Shown here piece after piece: positions 51,061-64,000 of a stretch of DNA of 64,000 nucleotides. The notes under the pieces were generated by a model that worked only from the letters and a program-made list of their open reading frames with translations, did not search any database and was not told the origin of the DNA. The position numbers and the translations under genes are program-made. The stretch lies in contig NW_027331831.1 of NCBI RefSeq assembly GCF_033568475.1, positions 2,294,001-2,358,000 on the forward strand, read 5' to 3'. Source of the stretch: Henckelia pumila (lineage: Eukaryota > Streptophyta > Magnoliopsida > Lamiales > Gesneriaceae). Positions within the stretch are counted from its first letter, which is position 1, and each line of letters begins with the position of its first letter.

Positions 51061-51417
51061 TGTGAGACGAGCCAGTCTTATCCATCCATATTTATAAAAA
51101 AGTAATTTTTTTTTTTGAAAGTACAAGTACAAATAATCAATTACAACTACAACAATGTAATGAAATTGCACGCACACAATCGACGGGATTTGAACATTGA
51201 CCCGAGACTTACTTATTTCGGGTAAGTAAACTATTTTAAATCTACCTAAATAAATTAGGAAAACTATCCGCAATCACCGAAAATCGAACCTGAGACCAAT
51301 TGGTCAAGATCATATACCCTTCGCCATTGGGCGAATGGCTCATATAATATAAGTAATACTTTTATTATAAAAATAATATTTTTTTATGAGTAACTTAATT
51401 AAGAAATTCGTCTCACA
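51061..51417. mobile_element. MITE-like element interrupted by a SINE
   Basis: TGTGAGACGA at 51061-51070 is perfectly repeated in inverse as TCGTCTCACA at 51408-51417. Without the inserted SINE the element would be about 106 bases, AT-rich and non-coding. The end type matches the repeat at 15886-16013. Confidence 0.55.
51107..51350 (-). mobile_element. SINE with poly(A) tail and target-site duplication
   Basis: Read on the minus strand, the sequence starts near GAGCCATTCGCCCAATGG, contains a good pol III box B (CTCAGGTTCGATTTTCGG), continues as a non-coding body, and ends in a run of about ten A (T run at 51107-51116). AAGTAAT directly repeats on both sides, at 51100-51106 and 51351-51357. 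Length is about 244 bases. These are the hallmarks of a tRNA-derived SINE inserted by target-primed reverse transcription. Confidence 0.75.
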
Positions 51418-52926
51418 AAATTAACTTGTAATACTATCTTATAAAAGAGTTTTGGTCAAAATGAAATGATGATTGATAATCATGTCTATTTTTTATTTCT
51501 TATAGTTGACTGAAATAATTGGCATTTATGTATATTGTTTTATATTTTAAATCGAAATCTACTCAGACGTTGTAGATGATTCAAGTAAAATTTTTTTTTA
51601 AAAAAAGGATAAAATAAGGGTCATCGTAATTTTCCATATTTTGTCTGCCTTCGTGTCATTGTTCATGCATAACAATCAGGGGCAGTAGATAAATTAGGTC
51701 TTGAACGAATAAAAAAACTGACCATTTCATTAACTTGAACAATGTGATATATATATATATACATCACAAACGTTCTACGTAATTTTTTAAAATAACTCAT
51801 TCAACGACTAATATTATTTAAATTGCACTCAAAGTTGTATTTTTTAATTATTTATATACGATGAATAATTGTGCGAAAAAAATTGTTTTAACTAAACTCA
51901 TATGCAATATAAAAATAATACTAAACAATGAACTGAAAAAATAACAATATATATAGGAGAACAATAAATTAGTGTGATACAAATTAATAAAAAAACAATG
52001 CAACAATCAAGTTGTAATTAGTCAATCTAGAAAATGAAAAAAAGTCACCTTTTTGTAAATTTACAAAATTTCAAATTTGCAATCTGAGTAATCATCATAG
52101 TTTAATTGTTTGCGATAAATTTTCATGTTTAGAATAAATTGTTTGCAGGACAGCAAGAAAAAAAAAATGAAGTTAAAAAAATTTAGTGCGATACGAGAGT
52201 TTGTGGTGATTTAACCCAATTGAAGCAAAAGTTTCAATCTAAAAACTTACAATAAATTTTTTTATTAACCAATATTATATATAACTATTAATATAAATAC
52301 TAATTCAAAAATAATTGAGGATACGTCTTAAGGTGGGGTGGTCCTGGACGATCGCCCGGCCCGCTCTACCTCAGGGCCACTTCTGATAGCAACTAAGTTA
52401 CAATATAATTAATCATCCAATCACATCTTGTTTATTTTATTTATGTGAAGATAAAAATGAAACAAGTCATCGTTATCTTTCGATACACACATAATAAACA
52501 TTGAGCTAATAGCCTAATACAATAACTTAAAAAACAAAGCTAACGAAGTAAACGGTAAACCACACTGAACAATATTATAAGACAAACTTTCTCAATAAAC
52601 TGTTGATAAAAGGAGTTGAAGTACTTTTTGAGAGAAATATTAAGTAATTATTAATCAACTCCAAATATTTTTAATTACAAGATCTATCAACCAAAAATGA
52701 TAAATCCCACACTCCCAAAGAAAAGAGGAGGGGGATGAAAAAGCGAAAGCAACCAGCAAGTAAGCAACTCTATACGCCGACCTTCAAAAGTACTAGTTAT
52801 TGATCAAATTGCTCACAAATCACAACTCCCATCGTTTATTTCCCATAACTTGAACTAGTGTAAGGATCCCAACAAACAGTTTTGGTATACAGACGATTAC
52901 AAAAAATTTTAGGCCCTAGTCGATTT

Positions 52927-53028
52927 TAGGCCCAATACATAATTTAGTAGGCTTCACATTTAAAATGGAAGCCCACCATGGAGCTAAGCCTACAACAACC
53001 ATAAATAAAGCTATCCTCCAAACCCTAA
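52927..53028 (+). promoter_or_regulatory. Site II and telo-box motifs upstream of L15
   Basis: TAGGCCCAA at 52927-52935 (site II, TGGGCY on the complement) and a telo-box AAACCCTAA at 53020-53028 lie upstream of the L15 start codon at 53075. This is the standard arrangement in plant ribosomal-protein promoters and matches that of NHP2 in this window. Confidence 0.75.
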
Positions 53029-53074
53029 TTTCAGCTGGTCGTCAGCATCCTCGTCCGAACTCAGCAGCCGTGCT

Positions 53075-54515
<1,441 letters not shown>

Positions 54516-55875
54516 TCTTCATGAATTTTTTTGGTTTTCTAAAAAAAACCTAGATCTCGTATCTGCTGGTGAGCAATTGCTACTGGAGGTGAAACTTTCT
54601 ATTTTATCTTATTTAGTTATTTGATCGCCATTTCTAAGTTAGGAGTGCAGCAGCTCTTGCTTGATCTGCTATACACTTTTTAAAATGTTTCCGTTTGTGT
54701 TTCCTAAAGACTTCTCTGCTGAATGTGTAGTTTATGCGAGGAAATTCAGAGGTTTACAGTTTACTTGTGTCTTGAACATTTTGGTCGAGTTGAATGATAA
54801 GCAGTGAAAACTAGAGACCTTGAATCCTTGATATTTTTGCCAATTGGCTCATTTTGTGTTTATTATTAGTATTAGTATGATATGTTTCTTGTTTTATTAG
54901 TGAAACATGTGCTCTACATACACACGTACATACAGTAAGCTCATATACACAATTTGCCAATTTTTTTGGACATAGCAAGTATATTAATTATCGTCGAAAG
55001 GGCTAATAAAACAAATGGCTGCACAACAGTGCTGGTAACACGAGATATCTTCCCAAACAAAGGTATGTCTGGCCATCACTACATGTCAAGCCAACATGTG
55101 TTAAATAATTTGTTGTGCGATGAGAATAATGAGTACATAAGCACTGGTTCCCTCTGGTTGCGGCTAGCGTGCTCTATGTGTGGTACTCCTAACCGCTATC
55201 ACCACATTAGCTGCATCGGTATCAAAAATCTAATCAAGTTATGCAAACCGCATGCGCGAGCCTTGGTTAGAAAATGATCGAATCGAACCATCAACAATCT
55301 GCCAAGTTCAAATAGAATCATCCCATTAAAATCTTTATCAACCACAACGACCTAAAAGTAAATCAAATTTTTGTGCACCTTTGCATCAACGTCGATTTTG
55401 ATCTTTCCACTTGGTGGAGGGAACCACTATGGGGAAAATCTCATTCTAGTTGAACTAACTTGTGGCCTTGGATTACATAACAAATAATTATCCCACACGT
55501 TATTTGTCAAGTTCAACATCTCTCGCATCCTAACATCTTATCCCTTAAAATTCTCTTGTTAAGCGCATTTCAGATATATATTGCCAATATTACCTAGCAA
55601 ACCATTTCAAAAACACCAACCTCCTCCATATTACTTCCATTTTTATGGATGTAATATTGACTCCATTTTCAAATGTCATTTATATTAGACTTAAGTACCG
55701 GCTTCCAACATTTGTTGTGATGTATCACTTTAAACAATTTAAATTTAAATTGGGTTTAAACAAACATGACCGCAGTTGTTTGAGTGTTTTTTTTTTTTGG
55801 GGAAAGTTAATTGATTATTTATTGCATAAAAGGAAGCAATTGTCAAAAAATTATTTAAAGCTTTAAAGTATTTTT
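54516..55875. other. L15 3' flank with LINE remnant, before the Copia array
   Basis: The first 150-300 bases should be L15 3' UTR. A LINE-type RNase H remnant is recognisable at about 55180-55440 (separate entry). The 107-codon open frame at 54954-55277 begins at a TTG, not an ATG, and overlaps that remnant on the other strand, so it was not called. Confidence 0.5.
55180..55440 (-). mobile_element. Remnant of LINE-type RNase H domain
   Basis: On the minus strand WFPPPSGKIKIDVDAK (about 55426-55379) is typical of the start of the RNase H domain at the end of plant LINE open reading frames. Further along, KARACGLHNLI (about 55264-55232) and DTDAANVVIAVRS (about 55223-55185) match the later E-A-LH and D-VV motifs. 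The segments are in different frames and much of the domain is missing, so this is a decayed fragment. The full extent is unclear and could run from 54960 to 55640. Confidence 0.45.
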
Positions 55876-56990
55876 TGTTGGAAATTGTATTATTGAATGA
55901 ATTACAATTGAAATGGGCTTGAAAGGTTTGAATTGATTAACCCAAATTGTTTGTAAAAGCCTTGTCCAAAATGTTACAAAATTCAAAATTTTGGTGAAAT
56001 AAATTGGAGGGAAATGGGGAAATGGTAGTCCCACATTGGAACAACTCCAATTTGTTGTTCACCTTAATTAGTCCAACATTGGACTATGGAATTGGGCCCT
56101 TAGGGCACTAGATGTTTTGTAAAGGGGCAAGACGCTAGTCGATGCAACAAACACGCGCGCGGCCGGCCGGCCGGCTCGGCGTGGTGTGGTGTGGTGTGGT
56201 CTTCTGATCCGATTATTCTTTTTGAATAAAATTTATTTAAAATAATATTTTATTATTTTATTGAGTATGCCCGAGCGGTAAATTATTACCGCGCGGGCGC
56301 AGCACCTCACCATGCGAGACAGTGAGTTCAAAACGGCTTGCGCCCGAGCGGTAAAAAATTGCCGCGCGAGCGCGGTACCAAAATGGCGAGGCAGTGTGTT
56401 GGCTTAAAGTTGGGCGCTCGCGCGTTAGAAAATTACCGCCCGAGCGCACCTTCTGCTGAACTAACAGTCACGACTGTTTCTGCATTTTTCTGTCATGGGT
56501 TGCATCCTTACAAGTTGGGCGCTCGCGCGGTAGAAAATTACCGCCCGAGCGCACCTTCTGCAGAACTAACAGTCACGACTGTTTCTGGCATTTTTCTGTC
56601 ATGGGTTGCATCCTTACGCCTTAAAACGTGTTGTTTCGTGTATAACACTATATATATGGTGGTTATAACATAGAAATCATACACAGAAACATCTGATAAC
56701 ATACATTTCAGATTTCTGATTCTCAAAATCTCTCCCTCACTTTCTCAAAGAAAAGTAAAAGCATGTTTTCGTTCGTAGAAGTTCGTGATATTTGCTGTGC
56801 TGCTATATCACGATCGAAAGTCGTTGTATCTTAGAGACGATTGCCGCTAACGTTTAGCACTTGGAACGGGCAATTTCGTCTTGCGGATAGAGAGTTTCTC
56901 TCGCCTCGACTGTGTTCATTATTGTCGCTGTTATTGTTGCTGCTGTTTAAACAAAGTTTTTTAGAATTCGGAATACACCCTTATAGCAAT
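55876..56990 (+). repeat. Left LTR of the Copia element
   Basis: Starts TGTTGGAAATTGTATTATTG, matched at 61472. It contains a GC-rich U3 region with quasi-palindromic modules, a TATATATA box near 56650 and a short leader-like U5. It carries an extra tandem copy of a 105-base block (56409 and 56514) absent from the middle LTR. The 3' boundary is uncertain because the following internal sequence is also present after the other LTR, and no standard initiator-Met primer-binding site was recognised. Confidence 0.75.
56269..56552. repeat. GC-rich quasi-palindromic modules in the Copia LTR
   Basis: Four modules of about 32-34 bases lie at 56269-56300, 56342-56373, 56414-56447 and 56519-56552. Each has the form GC-rich arm, AT-rich centre, GC-rich complementary arm (for example GCCCGAGCGGTAA, then TTACCGCGCGGGCGC). 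The middle LTR has three, at 61882-61913, 61955-61986 and 62027-62060. They lie in U3, upstream of the TATA box, where promoter elements are expected. Confidence 0.8.
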
Positions 56991-59900
56991 CACAAGACGA
57001 AATTCTTTGTATTTCCCGGATTCTGAAGATGTCTACTGTCTCATTCACTCCGCTCGCTTCTGCCCCCGCTCATGGAGAAAAGCCACCAAAGTTTTCTGGT
57101 GTCGACTTCAAACGTTGGCAGCAGAAGATGCTGTTCTATCTGACCACCCTTAATCTGTCTAGATTTCTCAAGGAGGATCCCCCCGTCGTCGTTGAAGGCG
57201 ATTCTGACACACAAAGAAGGACAACAATAGATGCATGGAACCACAGCGATTTTCTCTGCAGGAATTATATTCTGAATGGCCTCGACGACACTCTCTATAG
57301 TGTCTACTCCTCTGTGAAGACGACCAAGGAATTATGGGATTCTTTGGAAAAGAAGTACAAAACTGAAGATGCCGACATAAAGAAGTTTGTAGTTGGCAAA
57401 TTTTTGGACTTCAAGATGGTAGACTCAAAAACAGTAATGAGTCAAGTGCAAGAGATACAAATCATCTTGCATGACTTATTGGCCGAAGAAATGGAAATCA
57501 ATGAACCATTCCAAGTCGCGTCTATCATTGAAAAATTGCCTCCACTGTGGAAAGACTTCAAAAACTACCTTAAGCACAAACGTAAGGAGTTGAAACTTGA
57601 AGATCTTATTGTAAGGCTTCGCATCGAGGAGAAAAACAGAAATACCGAGGCCAAGTCACATAAAAAGCTGATGGAAACCGAGGTCAAAGCAAATCTGGCG
57701 GAATCTAGTACGAGTCAAAAGAGGAAGCGCCCCCATGATGAAAAGCAAAAGGGGAAAGCGAAGAAATTCCAAGGAAGTTGCTACAACTGTGGCAAACCGA
57801 ATCATATGGCAAGGGACTGCCGAATTCCAAAGAAAAATAACAAAAATCAGAAACCAAGGCAAGTGAACATGGTTCAAGAAAGGTATGTACCTTTAGCACT
57901 TTCTGATATTGATCTTAGTGCTGTTATATGTGAGACCAACATGGTGGATGATCCAAGAGGATGGTGGATCGATACCGGCTCTACGAGTCACGTGTGTGTC
58001 GAGTAAGACATGTATTCCACCTATGCCACCGTTGGGGATCGAAAGTTGTTCATGGGAAACTTCGCAGCGTCTGAAGTTGTGGGAGTGGGAAATGTGGTGT
58101 TGAAGATGACCTCGGGTAAAGAGGTGACGCTCAAAAATGTGCTGCATGTGCCAGACATTCGGAAGAACTTAGTTTCTGATTCACTCTTGAGCAAGGCTGG
58201 ATTTAGAATGGTATTTGAATTTGATAAATTTGTGTTAACTAAATCTGGTGTATTTGTTGGGAAAGGGTACCAAGATAGTGGTCTCTTTAAGTTAAATGTA
58301 ATGAATGTTTCCCGTCTTGAGGCGAAGAATAAAGTTATTGGTTCTGCTTACTTGACTGAAAGTTATGATATATGGCATTAACGATTAGGACATGTTAACT
58401 TCAACACGTTGCAAAGACTTACAAATTTAAATGTAATACCTATGTTTAAAAGAAATCCACAAAACAAGTGTGAGATATGTGTTGAAGCGAAAATGGTTAA
58501 AGCTCCATTTCATAATGTCACGAGAAGTACTACGCCACTTGAATTAATACATACTGATGTATGTGATTTAAAAATGGTACAAACACGAGGTGGAAATAAG
58601 TACTTTATAACATTCATTGATGATTGCACCAGATTTTGTTATGTATATTTATTGAAAAGCAAAGATGAAGCGATCGACGCTCTCAAGAAATATAAAACTG
58701 AGATTGAAAATCAACGAAGTTCGAAAATTAAAATGATTCGAAGTGATCGAGGTGGAGAGTATGTGGCTCTTTTTGAAGAATTTTGCTCAACTTCGGGCAT
58801 CATTCATCAAACGACAGCCCCTTACTCACCTCAATCTAATGGCGTTGCAGAACGCAAAAATCGAACATTAAAGGAAATGATGAACGCGTTGTTAATAAAT
58901 TCTGGCTTACCTCAAAATATGTGGGGTGAAGCGATTCTCTCAGCAACTCACATTCTAAACCGGATTCCAATCAAAGGAAAAGATGAAACACCATATGAAC
59001 AATGGAAAGGTCGTAAACCTTCTTACCAATACCTCAAAGTGTGAGGGTGTTTGGCGAAAGTAGAAGTACCTAAGCCAAAACAAATAAAAATTGGGCCTAA
59101 AACGGTTGACTGTATATTTATTGGTTATGCATACAATAGTAGTGCATATCGATTTTTAGTACATAAGTCAACGAATCCTGATATACATGAAGGCACAATT
59201 ATGGAGTCAAGGAATGATGTATTCTTTGAAAATATCTTTCCATGTAAAGACAATAAAGAAATAAGTTCGAACAAGCGAACTCATGAAAACACAATTGAAA
59301 CTCCACAAAACAACGTGGAACCACGACGCAGCAAGCGTGCAAGAGTTGAAAAATCGTTTGGTCCTGATTTTCTAACATACATGTTAGATAATGAACCAAT
59401 AACTCTTCAAGAGGCTTTATCAAATCCTGAGGCTCCTTTTTGGAAGGAAGCCATACAAAATGAAATAGATTCCATAATGCATAATCATACATGGGAGTTG
59501 GTTGATCTCCCTCCGGGATGTAAACCTTTAGGATCCAAGTGGATTCTTAAAAGGAAATACAAAGAAGATGGATCTATAGATAAATATAAAGCTCGACTCG
59601 TGGTTCAAGGTTTTAGACAAAAAGAGGGATATGATTTCTTCGATACCTACTCTTCGGTTTCTAGAATAACATCCATTCGTGTTCTCATAGCTATTGCAGC
59701 ATTGCATGATCTTGAGATTTATCAAATGGATGTTAAAACTGCGTTTTTAAACGGAGAATTGGATGAAGAAATATATATAAAACAACCAAAAGGGTTTGTT
59801 GTACCCGAAAAAGAACAAAAGGTGTGTAAACTTGTCAAGTCATTGTATGGACTTAAACAAGCACCTAAACAGTGGCATCAAATGTTTGACACTGCAATGT

Positions 59901-61471
59901 TGTCAAATGGTTTCACAATAAATGAATGTGATAAATGTGTCTACATTAAAGGTACTACAAATGCATATGTAATTGTTTGTCTTTATGTAGATGACATGTT
60001 AATCATGGATAGCAACCATGAATTAATTGTGAAAACCAAGAAAATGTTGAGACAACATTTTGATATGAAGGATTTGGGATTGTGTGATATAATTCTAGGG
60101 ATTAAAGTCTCTAGACTTCCTGCTGGAATTATGTTATCCCAAACTCATTATGTAGAAAAGGTTATTGAATGATTTAATGCCACAAATCATCCTATGGCTA
60201 GAACACCTATGGAATTGGGTACACATTTAGCCAAAAATAGAGGAGAACCTATTTCACAAGTGGAATATGCAAGGGTGATAGGAAGTTTAATGTATTTAAC
60301 TAACTGTACTCGTCCTGATCTTGCATATACCGCAAATAAGCTAAGTCGATTCACAAGTAATCCAAGTAAGGATCATTGGAAAGCACTAATGAGAGTGCTT
60401 GGATATTTGAAATACACTTTGAGTTATGGAATATTGTATACAAAATATCCTGCGGTCCTAGAAGGATATTGTGATGCAAATTGGATTTCTGACACAAAAG
60501 ACTCCAAGTCTACGAGTGGATATGTGTTCACTATCGGTGGAGGAGCGGTGTTATGGAGATCCTCTAAACAAACTTATATAGCTCGGTCAACTATGGAGTC
60601 CGAGTTTATTGCTCTAGATAAATCTGGAGAAGAAGCCGAGTGGCTTCGAAACTTTCTCGAAGATATTCCATGTTGGAATAAACCGGTGTCTTCCATTACG
60701 ATTCATTGTGACAGTCAGTCAGCAATAGGAAGAGCACAAAGTAGTATGTACAATGGTAAATCTCGACATATTCGTCGGAGACATAATACCATAAGACAAT
60801 TGATCTCGAACGGGGTTATTTCGGTTAACTATGTGAAGTCAAAGGAAAATCTTGCGGATCCGCTTACAAAAAGTATAAATAGAGATCAAATGTACAAACT
60901 ACTTGGAGGAATGGGTTTAAAATCCACAAAATAAAATGTTTATAGCGGTAACCCAACCTTGAGAATTGGAGATCCCAAAACCTTGGTTCAATGGGACAAC
61001 TAAGTTATAAGTATTAGTTTGAGTACTTGGAAAAATTACTTACTCATTCCTGGAACATCCAAGTTGAAATAACCTGCAAAATGTGGTGAGGTTAAGTTTT
61101 TCTTTTAATGATTCCTATACCTATGAGGTGGAGTAACGCAGGATACTCTTGATAGGAGATCACCTATATAAGTGCAAAGTATTGGCCGCTTTGATTGCAA
61201 CACTTATGAATCTAAGATATGGTCCAGGGCCGAAATGGACACAACGTGAGAACAAAATATGTAAGAGTATTGTTATGTAAGTACTATTGTCTTGGTTTAC
61301 ACAAACGGTTGACTAGTTCAAAACATCGCGTTACTATGCAACTAGTAAATCCGATAGTATTTTACTACGGTAGGTTCAAAGCCACAAGCTACCTATCCTG
61401 ATGTAACAATAACTCAAAATGATTTTCTAGTGAGAATGTTACTATACGTGAAATTCATTCATGTGGGGGAT

Positions 61472-64000
61472 TGTTGGAAATTGTATTATTGAATGAATTA
61501 CAATTGAAATGGGCTTGAAAGGGTTTAATTGATTAACCCAAATTGTTTGTAAAAGCCTTGTCCAAAGTGTTACAAAATTCAAAATTTTGGTGAAATAAAT
61601 TGGAGGGAAATGGGGAAATGGTAGTCCCACATTGGAACAACTTCAATTTGTTGTTCACCTTAATTAGTCCAACATTGGACTATGGAATTGGGCCCTTAGG
61701 GCACCGGATGTTTTGTAAAGGGGCAAGACGCTAGTCGATGCAACAAACACACACGCACGCGCGGCCAGCCGGCTCGGCTCGGCGTGGCGTGGGGTGGTGT
61801 GGTGTGGTGTGGTCTTCTGATCCGATTATTCTTTTTGAATAAAATTTATTTAAAATAATATTTTATTATTTTATTGAGTATGCCCGAGCGGTAAATTATT
61901 ACCGCGCGGGCGCAGCACCTCACCATGCGAGACAGTGAGTTCAAAACGGCTTGCGCCCGAGCAGTAAAAAATTGCCGCGCGAGCGCGGTACCAAAATGGC
62001 GAGGCAGTGTGTTGGCTTAAAGTTGGGCGCTCGCGCGGTAGAAAATTACCGCCCGAGCGCACCTTCTGCAGAACTAACAGTCACGACTGTTTCTGGCATT
62101 TTTCTGTCATGGGTTGCATCCTTACGCCTTAAAACGTGTTGTTTCGTGTATAACACTATATATATGGTGGTTATAACATGGAAATCATACACAGAAACAT
62201 CTGATAACATACATTTCAGATTTCTGATTCTCAAAATCTCTCCCTCACTTTCTCAAAGAAAAGTAAAAGCATATTTTCGTTCGTAGAAGTTCGTGATATT
62301 TGTTGTGCTGCTATATCACGATCGAAAGTCGTTGTATCTTAGAGACGATTGCCGCTAACGTTTAGCACTTGGAACGGGCAATTTCGTCTTGCGGATAGAG
62401 AGTTTCTCTCGCCTTGACTGTGTTCATTATTGTCGCTGTTATTGTTGCTGCTGTTTAAACAAAGTTTTTCAGAATTCGGAATACACCCTTATAGCAATCG
62501 CAAGACGAAATTCTTTGTATTTCCCGGATTCTGAAGATGTCTACTGTCTCATTCACTCCGCTCGCTTCTGCCCCCGCTCATGGAGAAAAGCCACCAACGT
62601 TTTCTGGTGCCGACTTCAAACGTTGGCAGCAAAAGATGCTGTTCTATCTGACCACCCTTAATCTGTCTAGATTTCTCAAGGAGGATCCCCCCGTCTTCGT
62701 TGAAGGCGATTCTGACACACAAAGAAGGGCAGCAATAGATGCATGGAACCACAACGATTTTCTCTGCAGGATTTATATTCTGAATGGCCTCGACGACACT
62801 CTCTATAGTGTCTACTCCTCTGTGAAGACGGCCAAGGAATTATGGGATTCTTTGGAAAAGAAGTACAAAACTGAAGATGTCGGCATAAAGAAGTTTGTAG
62901 TTGGCAAATTTCTGGACTTCAAGATGGTAGACTCAAAAACAGTAATGAGTCAAGTGCAAGAGATACAAATCATCTTGCATGACTTATTGGCCGAAGGAAT
63001 GGAAATCAATGAACCATTCCAAGTCGCGTCTATCATTGAGAAATTGCCTCCACTGTGGAAAGACTTCAAAAACTACCTTAAGCACAAACGTAAGGAGTTG
63101 AAACTTGAAGATCTTATTGTAAGGCTTCGCATCGAGGAGGACAACAGAAATACCGAGGCCAAGTCACATAAAAAGCTGATGGAAACCAAGGCCAAAGCAA
63201 ATCTGGCGGAGTCTAGTACGAGTCAAAAGAGGAAGCGCCCCCATGATGAAAAGCAAAAGGGAAAAGCGAAGAAATTCCAAGGAAGTTGCTACAACTGTGG
63301 CAAACCGAATCATATGGCAAGGGACTGCCGACTTCCAAAGAAAAATAACAAAAATCAGAAACCAAGGCAAGTGAACATGGTTCAAGAAAGGTATGTACCT
63401 TTAGCACTTTCTGATATTGATCTTAGTGCTGTTATATGTGAGGCCAACATGGTGGATGATCCAAGAGGATGGTGGATCGATACCGGCTCTACGAGTCACG
63501 TGTGTGCCGAGAAAGACATGTATTCCACCTATGTCACCGTTGGGGATCGAAAGTTGTTCATGGGAAACTCCGCAACGTCTGAAGTTGTGGGAGTGGGAAA
63601 TGTGGTGTTGAAGATGACCTCGGGTAAAGAGGTGACGCTAAAAAATGTGCTGCATGTGCCAGACATTCGGAAGAACTTAGTTTCTGGTTCACTCTTGAGC
63701 AAGGCTGGATTTAGAATGGTATTTGAATCTGATAAATTTGTGTTAACTAAATCTGGTGTATTTGTTGGGAAAGGGTACCAAGATAGTGGTCTCTTTAAGT
63801 TAAATGTAATGAATGTTTCCCGCCTTGAGGCGAAGAATAAAGTTATTGGTTCTGCTTACTTGACTGAAAGTTATTATATATGGCATGAACGATTAGGACA
63901 TGTTAACTTCAACACGTTGCAAAGACTTGCAAATTTAAATGTAATACCTATGTTTAAAAGAAATCCACAAAACAAGTGTGAGATATGTGTTAAAGCGAAA
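61472..64000 (+). mobile_element. Second tandem Copia element sharing the middle LTR, cut by the window edge
   Basis: The LTR at 61472 to about 62.5 kb is followed directly, in the same direction, by a second copy of the internal region: leader, gag from 62537, zinc knuckle near 63.3 kb, protease near 63.47 kb and the beginning of the pre-integrase/integrase region up to the window end. What is visible is highly similar to the first copy and looks whole over the part seen; the rest lies outside the window. The arrangement LTR-internal-LTR-internal suggests unequal recombination between LTRs or a tandem array. Confidence 0.85.

Larger units (their letters stand above)
46795..53074. other. Long region without a supportable coding gene
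   Basis: About 6.3 kb. Right after the SF1 stop, CAGAG/GTAAGC near 46831 looks like a splice donor, and several AG acceptors follow, so part of 46800-49800 may be spliced SF1 3' UTR. Open frames at 47761-48124, 48861-49055 and 49535-49717 are short and featureless. There is an (AAAAAG)n tract near 48758-48790. From about 50200 on the sequence is AT-rich repeat-type DNA, including a SINE in an inverted-repeat element (51061-51417). The last 150 bases hold the L15 promoter. Confidence 0.55.
55876..62510 (+). mobile_element. Ty1/Copia LTR retrotransposon, near full length, broken
   Basis: Fossil retroelement with two long terminal repeats (starts at 55876 and 61472) and a purine-rich tract (GTGGGGGA) just before the right one. 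Parts in Copia order: gag from about 57.0 kb with a CCHC zinc knuckle ([14 protein letters not shown]) near 57.8 kb; protease ([10 protein letters not shown]) near 57.96 kb; integrase at about 58.4-59.1 kb; reverse transcriptase at about 59.4-60.2 kb with YVDDM; RNase H at about 60.4-60.9 kb. The integrase-before-RT order fixes it as Copia. The coding region is interrupted about four times, so it is not whole. The two LTRs are very similar apart from a few length differences, suggesting recent insertion. The right LTR boundary is approximate. Confidence 0.9.

Noticed and set aside
54954-55277. 107-codon plus-strand open frame downstream of L15
   Set aside because: It begins at TTG, shows no domain, and overlaps LINE-type RNase H motifs on the opposite strand.

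Overview
This is plant nuclear DNA, very probably from an asterid eudicot. The evidence is intron-rich genes with GT-AG junctions, plant-specific families (PUB-type U-box kinase, PLAT/LH2 protein, F-box proteins, receptor-like pseudokinase), AT-rich intergenic DNA full of small inverted-repeat elements, and a Ty1/Copia LTR retrotransposon. The species cannot be named from sequence alone. Exon models were built by hand from splice sites, frame continuity and family resemblance; every model closes in frame.

Layout. 882-5181 (-): DUF676 serine esterase, 10 exons. 6015-7938 (-): NHP2, H/ACA snoRNP subunit. 8634-9878 (+): frameshifted F-box gene. 10473-11672 (+): intact single-exon F-box gene, its tandem paralogue. 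11673-19484: gene desert with small repeats. 19485-21523 (+): membrane-anchored receptor-like pseudokinase (TMKL1-like). 22670-27856 (-): USP/kinase/U-box protein, 9 exons. 30099-38339 (-): ceramide kinase (ACD5 type), 12 exons, with two TAA-flanked inverted-repeat elements in one intron. 38835-41360 (+): quinone oxidoreductase with a predicted organelle-targeting leader, divergent from the ceramide kinase. 41907-42857 (+): secreted PLAT-domain protein. 44389-46794 (+): branch-point-binding splicing factor SF1, one coding exon. 46795-53074: no coding gene seen; contains a SINE inserted in an inverted-repeat element. 53075-54515 (+): ribosomal protein L15. 55876-64000: two tandem Copia elements in the same direction that share the middle LTR; the second runs off the window.

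The genes are ordinary eudicot housekeeping and signalling genes, not an operon or a single pathway. NHP2 and L15 share the telo-box plus site II promoter arrangement typical of plant ribosome-biogenesis genes. From memory, the esterase, U-box kinase, ceramide kinase and SF1 resemble Arabidopsis genes clustered around At5g51180-At5g51300, so the window may be a conserved syntenic block with local insertions.

I found no convincing new biological system. The points most worth a second look are GC-rich quasi-palindromic modules in the Copia LTR, the tandem LTR-sharing arrangement, the SINE nested in an inverted-repeat element with clear target-site duplications, and the F-box pair with one broken, intron-bearing copy.
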